Below, piece by piece: positions 1 to 8,776 of a DNA stretch of 64,000 nt. Position 1 is the first letter of the stretch, and every line of letters starts with the position of its first letter. Where the stretch lies: NCBI RefSeq assembly GCF_000372725.1, contig NW_005195300.1:285816-349815 (forward strand). Reading direction: 5' to 3'. The notes below the pieces were generated by a model. That model saw only the letters and a list, made by a program, of their open reading frames with translations, was not told where the DNA came from and did not search any database. The translations under genes were made by a program, and so were the position numbers. The stretch is from Emiliania huxleyi CCMP1516 (taxonomy: Eukaryota > Haptophyta > Isochrysidales > Noelaerhabdaceae).

Positions 1-236
1 CCCACCGCCTCCTGTGACACGACAACCCACGCGTCCGCGGCCTCCCTCGCCGCCGCCACCGAGCCCTCCACCTCCTTCGCCGCTGCCGCCCTCCCCGCCT
101 CCCACTCTCCACCGCCGCCCGCCCGCGCAAGCCTGCTCCACGCCCGCTCCTCCTCCCTCTCCCTCCTGCCTCCCCCCCTGCTCCTCTCCTCCTCCTCCCT
201 CTGCTCCCTCTCCCTTCCCTGCCGGCGGTCCCCGGC

Positions 237-370
237 GTGTCCACCCCACGACACGCCCACGACACACGCCACGACACGTCCACGACACGTCACATCCCCG
301 ACACGTCCACGACACGTCCACGACACGTCCCCGACACGTCCCCAACACGTCCCCGACACGTCCCCCCCCC
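237..370. repeat. CACGACACGTC minisatellite in last PGK intron
   Basis: Tandem copies of an approximately 11-nt unit (cacgacacgtc with variants such as cccgacacgtc) fill the end of the intron and stop at the splice acceptor at 371-372. The upstream bases 1-236 are proline-codon-like C-rich DNA with no convincing exon. This is one of many 10-11-nt minisatellites that sit inside introns across the window. Confidence 0.8.
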
Positions 371-372
371 AG

Positions 373-480
373 GCGGGCCTCGCGGAGAAGATGTCTCACA
401 TCTCGACCGGCGGCGGCGCCTCGCTCGAGCTGCTCGAGGGCAAGGTGCTGCCCGGCGTCGCGGCGCTCCAGGAGGCCTAG
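373..480 (+). CDS. PGK: Phosphoglycerate kinase, last exon (C-terminus)
   Basis: Phosphoglycerate kinase moves the phosphate of 1,3-bisphosphoglycerate to ADP in glycolysis or the Calvin cycle. This 36-codon exon starts right after a C-run acceptor ending in AG at 371-372 and ends with TAG at 478-480. It encodes the family's hallmark C-terminal segment, including [19 protein letters not shown] (the nucleotide-binding GGGA/SLELL region) and then [11 protein letters not shown] before the stop. This is nearly invariant in PGKs, so the family call is firm. The rest of the gene lies left of the window, or in exons I cannot see because bases 1-370 look intronic. No targeting peptide can be judged, so a plastid or cytosolic isoform cannot be decided. 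The exon begins GCGGGC, matching the GC-rich exon starts seen at other introns here. Confidence 0.93.
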   Translation, partial: AGLAEKMSHISTGGGASLELLEGKVLPGVAALQEA

Positions 481-894
481 AGGCGCTGCACCACCCTCCA
501 CGCTGCTGTGCACAGTGCGCCCGCGCCGCCCGTGAAACTTGCGGCGGCGCGGCTACGTCCCCCGCCCCATGCTGTGTGAAGGGGCACACCGCACACGCTG
601 TTTTGGTGTGCCTTTGATAGAATTGTGATTTTCGCCCCGCTGGCGGCCGCCGCCGACCGTCATATGCGATTCGACATCGAGCCCGCGTCGATCACACGCC
701 CGAAAGTGACTGTCACGTAAACGGACAACCCCGGGCCCGAAATCGCACAGAGATCAGAGTCACCAGTCACGCAACACGGGGAAGGCGAGCAAAAAGTGAC
801 TTCACGTGAAAAACGGAGACGAGATCGAGAACTGCGGCCGACTCTCTTCTTGCCGCCTCGCGCCCCCGCGCGCGGAAGCGCGACGGGCGCCACG
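481..894. other. PGK 3' flank, with a short hairpin
   Basis: No gene is seen. An 8-bp perfect inverted repeat (ggcacacc at 583-590, 14-nt loop, ggtgtgcc at 605-612) follows the PGK stop by about 100 nt and may belong to the 3' UTR or to 3'-end formation. The remainder is GC-rich with no coding signal on either strand beyond shadows of the ankyrin gene that ends at 895. Confidence 0.5.
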
Positions 895-2163
895 CTACTG
901 TGTCTCGCGCGTGATCGCGAAGCGCAGCACGCACGCGCTAAAGTCGAGCGCCGCGATGCCGTTCGTGGGTCCAGCCGAGTCGAGACGGTGCCACTCATGG
1001 ATCTCGTAGAGCGAGAGGACGAGGAGCGCCGCCCGCGCGCGCGCCGCCGCGGGGAAGAGCGAGTGGCTTGCCGGCGACCACGGCGCCGCCGCCCGCCGAA
1101 TCAGCGGCGTCGGCTCGCCCTCGTGCAAGCTTGCGCCGCTGCGCAGCAGGGAGAGCGCGCGGGCGGCGGTGAGGGTCTCAAGGTGCGCGAGCGGCGTCCA
1201 GCCGCGGCTGGCGACCAGCCAGGCGGCGAGGTCGGCGTGGCCAAAGCGGTTTGCAAACTGCTCGGGCGTGCCGAAGGGCGTTGCGGCGCGGGAGGCGCCG
1301 TAGGAGGAGAGGAGCTTGGCGACCTCGAGGTGGCCGGTCTCGCATACCAAGGACAGCGGCGTAGTGCAGTTGTTGCGGGCTTGGTTGACCGCCGCGCCAG
1401 TCTCGAGCAGCAGTCGGACGCATTCGAGGTGGCCCTCCTGGCACGCCATGAGCAGCGGGGTGATGCAATCGTTGCGTGCTTGGCTGATCGCCGCGCCCGC
1501 CGCGAGAAGCAGCCTGGTTGACCGCCGCGCCCGACTCGAGAAGCAGCCGGGCGCACTCGACGTGGCCCTGCAGGCACGCCATGAACAGCGGCGTGGAGCC
1601 GTTGTTGCGGGCTTGGCTGACGGATGCGCCAGCCTCGAGAAGCAGCCGGATGATCTCGAGGTGGCCCTCCTGGCACGCGATGTACAGCGGCGTGGTGCCT
1701 TGCTCATCGGCCTGGTCGACTGAAGCGCTGGCCTCGATAAGCAGCTGGGCGCACTCGATCTGCCCTTCCTGTTCGCGGCTTGATTGACCGCCGCGCTGGC
1801 CTCGAGGAGCAGCCTGGTGCACTCCAAGTGGCCGTTCTGGCACGCGACGTACAGCGGCGTGGCGCCGTCGTCCTTGGCTTGGTTGACCGCCGCGCTGGAC
1901 TCGAGAAGCAGCCGCACGCACTCGAGCTGGCCCTCCTGGCACGCGACGTACAGCGGCGTGGCGCCGTCCGCCTTGGCTTGGTTGACCGCCGCGCTGGCGC
2001 CGAGGAGCAGCCGCACCGCCTCGGCTTGCCCGTGGCGCGCCGCCCAAGTCAGCAGCGTGTCCTGCGTCGCGATCTCGAGCCGCGCGTCGAGCTGGGCCGT
2101 GAGCGATGTGCTGCGTGTCCGCCGCCTGGAGAGGAGGGCGCGCAGCGAGCCCAGGTCGCCCAC
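895..2163 (-). CDS. Ankyrin-repeat protein, reading frame broken twice
   Basis: Ankyrin repeats are 33-residue protein-binding units. Reading left from the ATG at 2163, the repeats follow the local pattern of a DGATPLYVACQEGQLECVRLLL core and an AAVNQA turn. Three repeats read in the first frame. Near 1768-1780 the frame changes, with about a third of a repeat missing, and two repeats continue in a second frame. Near 1510-1516 the first frame resumes, again with most of a repeat unit missing. The C-terminal part, from LSSYGASRAATPFGTPEQF to the stop at 895, is an ankyrin-associated tail without other recognised domains. Both breaks lie between near-identical 99-bp units. Collapse of repeats in assembly, or slippage deletion, is therefore likelier than introns. 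The start is only 20 bp from the stop of the next leftward gene, so the two could be one transcription unit or a split gene. Confidence 0.6.
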   Translation of the reverse strand: MGDLGSLRALLSRRRTRSTSLTAQLDARLEIATQDTLLTWAARHGQAEAVRLLLGASAAVNQAKADGATPLYVACQEGQLECVRLLLESSAAVNQAKDDGATPLYVACQNGHLECTRLLLEASAAVNQAANRKGRSSAPSCLSRPALQSTRPMSKAPRRCTSRARRATSRSSGCFSRLAHPSAKPATTAPRRCSWRACRATSSAPGCFSSRARRSTRLLLAAGAAISQARNDCITPLLMACQEGHLECVRLLLETGAAVNQARNNCTTPLSLVCETGHLEVAKLLSSYGASRAATPFGTPEQFANRFGHADLAAWLVASRGWTPLAHLETLTAARALSLLRSGASLHEGEPTPLIRRAAAPWSPASHSLFPAAARARAALLVLSLYEIHEWHRLDSAGPTNGIAALDFSACVLRFAITRETQ

Positions 2164-2182
2164 ACCGCGGCGCGCTGGGGGC

Positions 2183-4495
2183 TCAAAGTGCCGTCCGCGC
2201 CTCCTGCCACTCTCGAATCGTCCGGCGCAAATTGTGGTTCGGGATTAAGATGCTATGCTCGAGCTCGCCGCCGGTCAGCGGGCTCGTCGACTTGGTCGCG
2301 AGCCAGCGCTCGATCGCCGTCCGCTCGTACGACTGCCCGTCGGCCGCCACGACTGGCTCGACCATGATCTCGGTCGTGATCGGGCAGATGAAGTCGGCCG
2401 GCGGCTCCTCCTCCTTCGCAGCCGGCGCCTCTGCAGCCGACGGCGAGCCGCCCTCGGTCGCAGCGACAAGCGTCCGCTCCTCCACCACCGGCCTCGCTCC
2501 CTCCAGCCTCGCGCTCTGCTCGAGCGCCGCCGCCAGCTCCGCCTCCTCTACCGCCGCCGCCGCCTCGCCCTCTCCCGCATCTTCCGCCTCATCCTCGGGC
2601 TCCCGCGACGGCCCAGCGCCTACGCCGCCACCCCTCCCCTTCTTCTTCTTCTTCTTCCCCTTCTTGCTCTCCTTGGCGCGCCCCGCCTCCCTCTCCGCCT
2701 CCTCCTCCGCCAGCAGCGCCTCGGCATGCCGCGCCGCCTCCGCTTCTGCCGCCGCACTCTCCACCGCCCTCGCCGCTGCCTGCGCTGCCTCCTTCGCCGC
2801 TGCCTGCGCTGCCGTCGTGCGCTTCTCGAGGGCGCGCACGCACTCGCTGTGGCGCTTGCTTTGGGCCAACTGCAGCGCCGTCCAGCCGCCCGCATCGCAC
2901 GCCGTCGTACCCGCGCCCGCCCGCAGCAGGAGGCGCACAATGGCGGGGTGGCCGTTGACGGCGGCGGCCATCAGCGCGGTGCCGCCGTAGCTGCTCTGCT
3001 TGTCGACCTCCGCGCCGCGCTGCAGCAGCAGCTCGACCACCCGCTCGCGGCCTTTGCTGGCGGCGAGGATCAGCGCGGTGCTGCCGTTGCTGTTCTGCTG
3101 GTTGACATCCGCGCCGCGCCGAAGCAGCAGCTCGACCACCCGCTCGTGGCCGCTGCCGGCGGCGAGCATCAGCGCGGTGATGCCGCTCCCGTTGCCCACC
3201 CGGCAAGTCGCATTGACCTGCCCGCCGCTGCCAAGCCACGCCAGCACCGCCGCCGCTTCGCCTTGGAAGGCCGCGTCCATCGCCTCTTTGGGTAGGCTGC
3301 CCAGTGAGTCGGAAGAGGTCGCGGCCCTCGCTCCCGCCGCCGCCTCGCCCAAGGAAGCGCCGCCCGCGCCGCCGCCCGCCGCCGCCTCGCGCCGGCTCGC
3401 AGTCACCTCCGCGATGTGCTGCCGGAAGGCCTCGACGCACTCGGCGTGGCCCTCCTCCTTGGCCAGCTGCAGCGCGGACTCGCCATTCTCAGAGCGCAGC
3501 TTTGTATCCGCGCCCGCCCGCAGCAGGAGGCGCACGGTGGCGGGGTGGTTGAAGAGGGCGGCGAGCACCAGCGCGGTGAAGCCGTCGCTGTCCTGCAGGT
3601 TGATCTCCGCGCCGTGCCGCAGCAACAGCTCGACCACCCGCTCGTGGCCCTTCTGGGCGGCGGCCATCAGCGCGGTGTTGCCATTGCTCTTCTGCAGGTT
3701 GGCATCCGCGCCGCGCTGAAGCAGCAGCTCGACCACTCGCTCGTGGGCGTGCTGGGCGGCGTACACCAGTGCGGTGACGCCGCACCTGTTCTGCTTGTTG
3801 ATCTCCGCGCCGTACTGAAGTAGCATGTCGATCACCCGCTCGTGGCCTTGGCTGGCGGCGATCATCAGCGCGGTGCCGCCGTCGCTCTTCTGCAGGTTGG
3901 CAATCGCGCCGCACTCAAGCAGCAGCTCGACCACCCGCTCGTGCTGGGCAGCGAGCATCAGCGCGGTGACGCCGTCGCTCTTTTGCAGGTTGACCTCCGC
4001 GCCGCGCTGAAGCAGCATGTCGACCACCCGCGCATGGCCGTAGTAGGCGGCGCCCATCAGCGCGGTGCCGCCGATGCTGTCCTGCAGGTTGATCTCCGCG
4101 CTGCGCTCGAACAACACGTCGACCACTCGCTCGTGGCCTTTGCTGGCGGAGTGAATCAGCGCGGTCCAGCCATTGCGATCCTGCATGTCGACCTCAGCGC
4201 CACGCTGAAGCAGCAGCTCGACCACCCGCTCGTGGCCGTTGAGGGCGGCGTGATTCAGCGCGGTGCGGCCGGCGCTGTCCTGCAGGTTGGCATCCGCGCC
4301 GCGCTGAAGCAGCAGCTCGACCGCCCGCTCGTGGCCCTCCTGGGCGGCGAGCATCAGCGCGGTGACGCCGCTCACATCGCAGAGCATGCAAGTCGCATTG
4401 ACCCGCCCGCCGCTTTCGAGCCACGACAGCAGCGCCGCCTCGTCGCCTTGCCCGGCCGCTGTCCACACCGCTTGGGGAAGGCTGCCGAGCATCAT
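2183..4495 (-). CDS. Ankyrin-repeat U-box protein (probable E3 ubiquitin ligase)
   Basis: This 770-residue protein has two ankyrin blocks, each opening with the same cap (SLPxAVWTAAGQGDEAALL and SLPKEAMDAAFQGEAAAVL, then NATC). The first block has about ten repeats and the second three or four, so the gene grew by internal duplication. An alanine/glutamate-rich coiled-coil-like stretch follows at roughly residues 540-610. Next come a lysine run (KKGKKKKKKG), an acidic stretch, and a C-terminal U-box starting FICPITTEIMVEPVVAADGQ and including SYERTAIERWL. U-boxes bind E2 enzymes, so the protein probably ubiquitinates clients recruited by the ankyrin arrays. The start is the MM at 4495, directly before the first cap. 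No intron is needed. The uninterrupted frame over 13 near-identical repeats contrasts with the broken neighbour at 895-2163. Confidence 0.88.
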   Translation of the reverse strand: MMLGSLPQAVWTAAGQGDEAALLSWLESGGRVNATCMLCDVSGVTALMLAAQEGHERAVELLLQRGADANLQDSAGRTALNHAALNGHERVVELLLQRGAEVDMQDRNGWTALIHSASKGHERVVDVLFERSAEINLQDSIGGTALMGAAYYGHARVVDMLLQRGAEVNLQKSDGVTALMLAAQHERVVELLLECGAIANLQKSDGGTALMIAASQGHERVIDMLLQYGAEINKQNRCGVTALVYAAQHAHERVVELLLQRGADANLQKSNGNTALMAAAQKGHERVVELLLRHGAEINLQDSDGFTALVLAALFNHPATVRLLLRAGADTKLRSENGESALQLAKEEGHAECVEAFRQHIAEVTASRREAAAGGGAGGASLGEAAAGARAATSSDSLGSLPKEAMDAAFQGEAAAVLAWLGSGGQVNATCRVGNGSGITALMLAAGSGHERVVELLLRRGADVNQQNSNGSTALILAASKGRERVVELLLQRGAEVDKQSSYGGTALMAAAVNGHPAIVRLLLRAGAGTTACDAGGWTALQLAQSKRHSECVRALEKRTTAAQAAAKEAAQAAARAVESAAAEAEAARHAEALLAEEEAEREAGRAKESKKGKKKKKKGRGGGVGAGPSREPEDEAEDAGEGEAAAAVEEAELAAALEQSARLEGARPVVEERTLVAATEGGSPSAAEAPAAKEEEPPADFICPITTEIMVEPVVAADGQSYERTAIERWLATKSTSPLTGGELEHSILIPNHNLRRTIREWQEARTAL

Positions 4496-5458
4496 TTTGC
4501 CGCAAAGTTCTCTCTTCCGACGTCGTAAATCTTGGGGTTTGTTTCTCTTGGCACCTTGGAGTGCTGCGGGGGGGGGCGACAGGAAGAATGTGGCCCTGAG
4601 TTATGTGTACGCCAACTCCGGGTGTGACACCCGGGGCGTGGACGTGGCTCGGACGCGACCAGGACCCCGCGCCGCACTGGAGGCGCGGCCTCGTCGCCCT
4701 CGCCGCGCTGAGACCGACACAGGAAGGCGCACGATGCATACAGTGGTCGCCTGTCATGCGCCAGCACCGACGTCGGGCGGGAGAGGAGCTCCAGCCAACA
4801 GTAGTGGCGAGCCAGCCTGCGCTGCACGATGAAATAGTACTCGTGCTGACGCATCCTCACCCGAGTCATTTGCCTTTCCTGCGACAGCCGTGCGACGGGA
4901 AGACAAGGAGAGAAGAGGTGCGAGGCTGCGAAGAAAGAGCTTGATCGCGCCACCAACGTCAACGTCGGGTGCAGTGATGAGCTCGAGCAGCTCTCGTCGA
5001 GCAAGCTCCGCCTCCGAGCTCTCGCAGCAGCCATGCGCGCGCGTGCAGCCCAGAATCTCGCTCAGCGCCTCCGTCCTGGGGTTTGAAGGAGGTCCGCCGT
5101 AACGCTCCGCGCCTGGGCCGGCGGCGGGCGGTGTATAAGGCCCGCGATGGCACCGTCGTGTGCCTCTTCCGTGAGGGCCTGGAGGGTGCCACAGACGCGC
5201 AGGGGAGCGCGCGCCGCCGAAGTGGTTTGGCGCACCTCGATGCTGAGGGTGGCCGCCACACCTCACTTTCCGTGAAAAAGAAGCCTGAAATTTCGCGCAG
5301 CACTAACACAGGTACACCACGGGAGCCGCCTAAGCGACTCCTGCGAGGACGGCGAGGCACTTAATTCCATGAGTTCGGGAAGAATTCTTTTTCGCTAGGC
5401 TCGCCTCGGGCTCGCGCCGCCGCCGCTCGACAACGAGTCCCCCGTTTACGGCCCAACC
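4496..5458. other. Intergenic region between divergent genes
   Basis: It separates the leftward U-box gene from the rightward RlmN-like gene. No ORF here shows family-like sequence. A short C/G run occurs near 4568. A TATA-like gtataag occurs near 5131. One copy of a hairpin-forming motif, repeated at 16646-16706, lies at about 5304-5366. A T-rich stretch with agaattctttttcgc sits at 5381-5396, upstream of the RlmN start. Confidence 0.4.
5304..5366 (-). repeat. Copy 1 of a conserved 60-bp hairpin motif
   Basis: Read on the minus strand, this segment matches 16646-16706 of the plus strand at most positions. Its core GGAGTCGCTTAGGCGGCTCC is an imperfect palindrome that folds using G-U pairs. 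The flanks (aagtgc before, gtggt then acctgt after) are also shared. The function is unknown; a structured RNA, a 3'-UTR element or a small mobile element are all possible. Confidence 0.5.
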
Positions 5459-8400
5459 ATGGGTGCGCGGCACTCCAGCGCGATCCTCGCGGCCTTGGCC
5501 GCGCGCGCGTCCGCGCTGCCGATGCCGCCGCCGCCCGCGGCGCGGCTCCGACTGGCGAGGGCGCTGACCACCATGTCGGCCGCGGGCGGCGAGCGCAAGG
5601 CCAACCTGTACGGCCTGCGCGACGAGCAGCTCGAGGCCGTGCTCAAGGACTGGGGCCAGCCGAAGTTCCGCCTCAAGCAGATCCGCGACTGCCTCTACGG
5701 CGACGCTCCGGCGGGCGACATCGACGCGATGCACACGCTGCCAAAGGCGCTGCGCGCCAGATTGCGGGAGCACGCCACGCTGGGCGAACTGGGGGTCGAG
5801 TTCGAGCAGCAGTCCAAGGACGGGACGCAGAAGCGCCTCTGGCGCTGCCACGACGGGTCGCTCATCGAGTCGGTGCTGATGCCGTATGACGACCGGCGGA
5901 GCGCCGCCTGCATCTCGTCGCAATCTCGCAGCGTGGTTCCTCTCTTAGAGGCGGCGCGTTTTCTGCTTCAGGCGCACCGCGTGCATCTCGTCGCAGGTGG
6001 GCTGCGCGATGGGCTGCACCTTCTGCGCGACCGGGCAGATGGGCTTCCGGCGAGACCTCAGCGAGGCGGAGATCTTCGAGCAGGCCGCGCGCTTCTCCTC
6101 CGAGCTGCGCGCGCGGGGCGAGCGGCTGAGCAACGTCGTCTTCATGGGCATGGGCGAGCCGTTCCGCAACTACGACGCCGTCGTCGGCGCAGCGCGGCGC
6201 ATCATGGGCGAGCTCGGGAGTCGGCGCGCTGATTCCCCCGAGATTCCCCGAGATTCCCCGAGAGTAGGCGCATCATGGACGAGCTCGGCATCGGCGCACG
6301 CCACGTCACAGTCTCGACGGTCGGCCTCGCGCCTCAGATCCGGCGCAGATCCCCCGAGATTCCCCGAGATTGCATCGGGAGTTGGATTGGCAGCCTCTGC
6401 TCCCCTCTGCAGTCGAATTCTCTAATCACTCTAGTTCTGAGCCTCGAGGCTTGGCGGGTCTAAGTGTGCCCTGGCACGCCGGGGTGCACACGCGGTCTAA
6501 GATCGGCGGGAGCCTCTTATGCGGGCTAAGTCTGCTGTGGCCAAGACGCTCCCACCGTGATCAACGATACGGCCCCTCTGCAGCCCCTCCTTCTTCTCCT
6601 CCTTCTTCTTCTCTTTCTCCATCTCTCTCTCCTTCTCCTCTTCCACTCTCTCTCCTTTCTTCTTCTTCTTCTTCTTCTTCTTCTTCTTCACGCGGGAGGC
6701 CTCGCCGTCTTCGGTCTCTAGGCGGTTTGCGGAGGAGGGGCTCGAGGTCGGGCTCGCAATCCTAGAAGCGGACATATCTCCCCATATCTCCCCATCTCTC
6801 CCCATCTCTCCCCATCTCTCCCCATCTCTCCCCATCTCTCCCCATCTCTCCCCATCTCTCCCCATCTCTCCCCATCTCTCCCCATCTCTCCCCATCTCTC
6901 CCCATCTCTCCCCATATCTCGGGCCCTAGAAGCGGAATACGTATTCTTGTGCCCCAACCAGCACTCCGCTGTTTTCTGCTGCATCCACTCTCTTCCTCTC
7001 CGTTGTATTCGCGCGGTGCTCTCAATACGCTGCACAAGACCGTACTACCGTCCTCCCGCCCTGATGTCGGCCTATTCAGCGCGCAGGCTCGCAATCTCGC
7101 TGCACGAGGCCCCATATCTCCCCACATCTCCCCACATCTCCCCGCAGGCTCGCAATCTCGCTGCACGAGGCCGACGACGTCGCGCGCTCCGCCATCATGC
7201 CCGTCAACCTAGAAGCGGAAGACGGACTCATGTCTCCCAACCAGCGCCCGAGAGGACGCGCACTCCGCTGTAGTCTTCTCCGTTGTATTCACGCGATGCT
7301 CTGAACACACTCTCTTCCCGCCCTGAGGTGGCGTACTCAGCACGTAGGCTGCCCATATCTCCCCATATCTCCCCATATCTCCCCATATCTCCCGCCCTGA
7401 GGGTGGCGTATCCAGCACGTAGGCTGCCCATATCTCCCCATATCTCCCCATATCTCCCCATATCTCCCCATATCTCCCCATATCTCCCGCCCTGAGGGTG
7501 GCGTCTTCAGCACGTAGGCCCGTCAACCGACGGCACGACCTCGACGAGCTGATTGGCGCGTAAAAGAAAGAAAGAAAGAAAGAAAACACGCAACCCAAGG
7601 GAGGGATGGGAGGATTGGCGCGTGCCACACTACTACGTGGGGCGCAGCGGTTTCTTTTTTCACGCCGGCGTGTTTTCTTTTTGTAGGCGCGTGCCACTAC
7701 TACGTGGAGCGCAGCGGCCGGCGCCTCACGTTCGAATGGGCGCCGATCGCCGCGCGGAGCGACGCCGTCGCTTTCTTGCTCTGTTCTTGCTTGCGCACGC
7801 TGTGTTTTTTCTCTTTTTGTAGGCGCTGATCGCCGGGCGGAACGACGACGCCGCGACCGCGCGTCGGCGCGGCAAGCTGCTGCGGGGCACCCCGAGGTCT
7901 TCTTGTTTCAATGTTTTCTTTCAGTAGGCTCGGCAAGCTGCTGCGGGGCCTCAAATGCCACGTCAACCTCATCCCGCTCAACCCGACGCAGGTCTGCAAT
8001 CTCGGGCAATCTCGGGCAATCTCGGGCGACCTCGGGCGACCTCGGGCGACCTCGGGTGGCCTCGGGTGGCCTCGGGCGACCTCGGGCGACCTCGGGCGAC
8101 CTCGGGCGACTTCGGGCGACCTCGGGCGACTTCGGGCAATCTCGGGCAATCTCGGGCAATCTCGGGTGGCCTCGTCAACCTCAACGTCCACCCCGATTAC
8201 CGTTGCCTCCTCGCAGGGCTTCGACGGGGCGCCCGCGAGCCTGCCCGACGCGAGGGAGTTTGTGGAGGTGCTGGGTCGGAGCGGCATCCCTGCGACCGTG
8301 CGCGTGCGCCGCGGCATCGACATCGATGCCGGGTGCGGCCAGCTGGCAGAGGCGTCGTCAAAGGAGAAGGCCAAGGAGAGGCTGAGGAGGAGGGGCGAGC

Positions 8401-8459
8401 GAGCGGGCGAGCGGCCGGAGAAGGCGGGGGCGGAGAGCAGAGGGGAGAGGACTGAGTAA
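5459..8459 (+). CDS. RlmN/Cfr-family radical-SAM rRNA methyltransferase, ten exons
   Basis: RlmN enzymes methylate C2 of an adenine in 23S rRNA (and some tRNAs) by radical SAM chemistry, so an organellar ribosome is the likely target. Exons consistent in phase are 5459-5895, 5972-6196, 6268-6342, 6722-6751, 7148-7198, 7518-7555, 7687-7739, 7823-7866, 7928-7991 and 8217-8459. They encode 419 residues, normal for the family plus a leader. Visible signatures are [21 protein letters not shown] with the CxxxCxxC iron-sulfur motif, then [81 protein letters not shown] and [18 protein letters not shown] with the second catalytic cysteine. The alanine-rich N-terminus could be a transit peptide, with a second ATG at TTMSAAGG. 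Eight of nine introns begin GC and one (7992) GT. Nearly all begin with a copy of the next exon's first bases. Confidence 0.93.
6772..6925. repeat. CCCCATCTCT decamer minisatellite in RlmN intron 4
   Basis: About fifteen tandem decamers (ccccatctct and ccccatatct) lie directly after a CTAGAAGCGGA module at 6762-6772. A second such module follows at 6926-6936. The array lies wholly within the intron 6752-7147. Confidence 0.9.
7118..7495. repeat. CCCATATCTC decamer arrays in RlmN introns 4 and 5
   Basis: Short decamer arrays occur before exon 5 (7118-7143) and in intron 5 (about 7351-7390 and 7430-7488). They are separated by near-repeats of a gccctgagggtggcgta...cagcacgtag segment, which ends like the true acceptor at 7515-7517. 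At 7085-7112 an extra copy of the start of exon 5 sits inside intron 4. Confidence 0.85.
7577..7614 (+). repeat. Short dispersed repeat inside RlmN intron 6, copy 1
   Basis: This 38-bp stretch around caacccaagggagggatggg recurs on the minus strand at about 29602-29640 with a few mismatches. Within the intron it is followed at 7610-7652 by an imperfect copy of the next exon's start. Confidence 0.7.
7998..8175. repeat. CTCGGGCGAC decamer minisatellite in RlmN intron 9
   Basis: About seventeen decamers (ctcgggcaat, ctcgggcgac, ctcgggtggc) fill the only GT-starting intron of this gene, 7992-8216. Just after the array, at 8175-8200, lies a degraded copy of exon 9 (cgtcaacctcaacgtccacc against cgtcaacctcatcccgctca). 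Confidence 0.9.
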
Positions 8460-8776
8460 GGGAGCTGTGGGCCTGCGGCGCACTTGAACTGACTAGTCAC
8501 GGCTAGTCGTCGACGTGTGAGATCTGATTTCCATTGTGAGGGCAGGAGGGGAGTCGGGGGTGCTGGTATGCTGTGCTGTCCAGGCAACCCCGGGTCACGC
8601 AGCCACGGACAGTCGACGAGGATAGTCAGAAGAGAATTTTACAACAAACACGACTGGGAAGGCACTGGACCGTTACGCAGGAAATTGATCGTTTGTTATG
8701 ACCCCCCCCCCCCCCAGCCCCCTTCTCCCTCAGGTATATAAAAGAAAGGAACTTCCGGCAGTTCTCCACACCGCAG

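Noticed and set aside
14-535. Proline-rich ORF of 173 residues
   Set aside because: It crosses the intron and the PGK exon in the wrong frame; the PGK frame is clear.
1500-1800. Introns to explain the ankyrin frame breaks
   Set aside because: Nothing removable is present at the breaks; bases are missing rather than inserted.
2106-3823. Plus-strand ORFs over the ankyrin genes
   Set aside because: Antisense shadows of regular 99-bp GC-rich repeats.
5884-5971. Canonical GT-AG intron with donor GTATGA at 5884 in RlmN
   Set aside because: It would delete YDDRR, which the family keeps before TACISSQ; the GC donor at 5896 restores the full motif in phase.
6770-7490. CRISPR-like array
   Set aside because: The repeats are 10 nt without spacers, lie inside introns, and the genome is eukaryotic.
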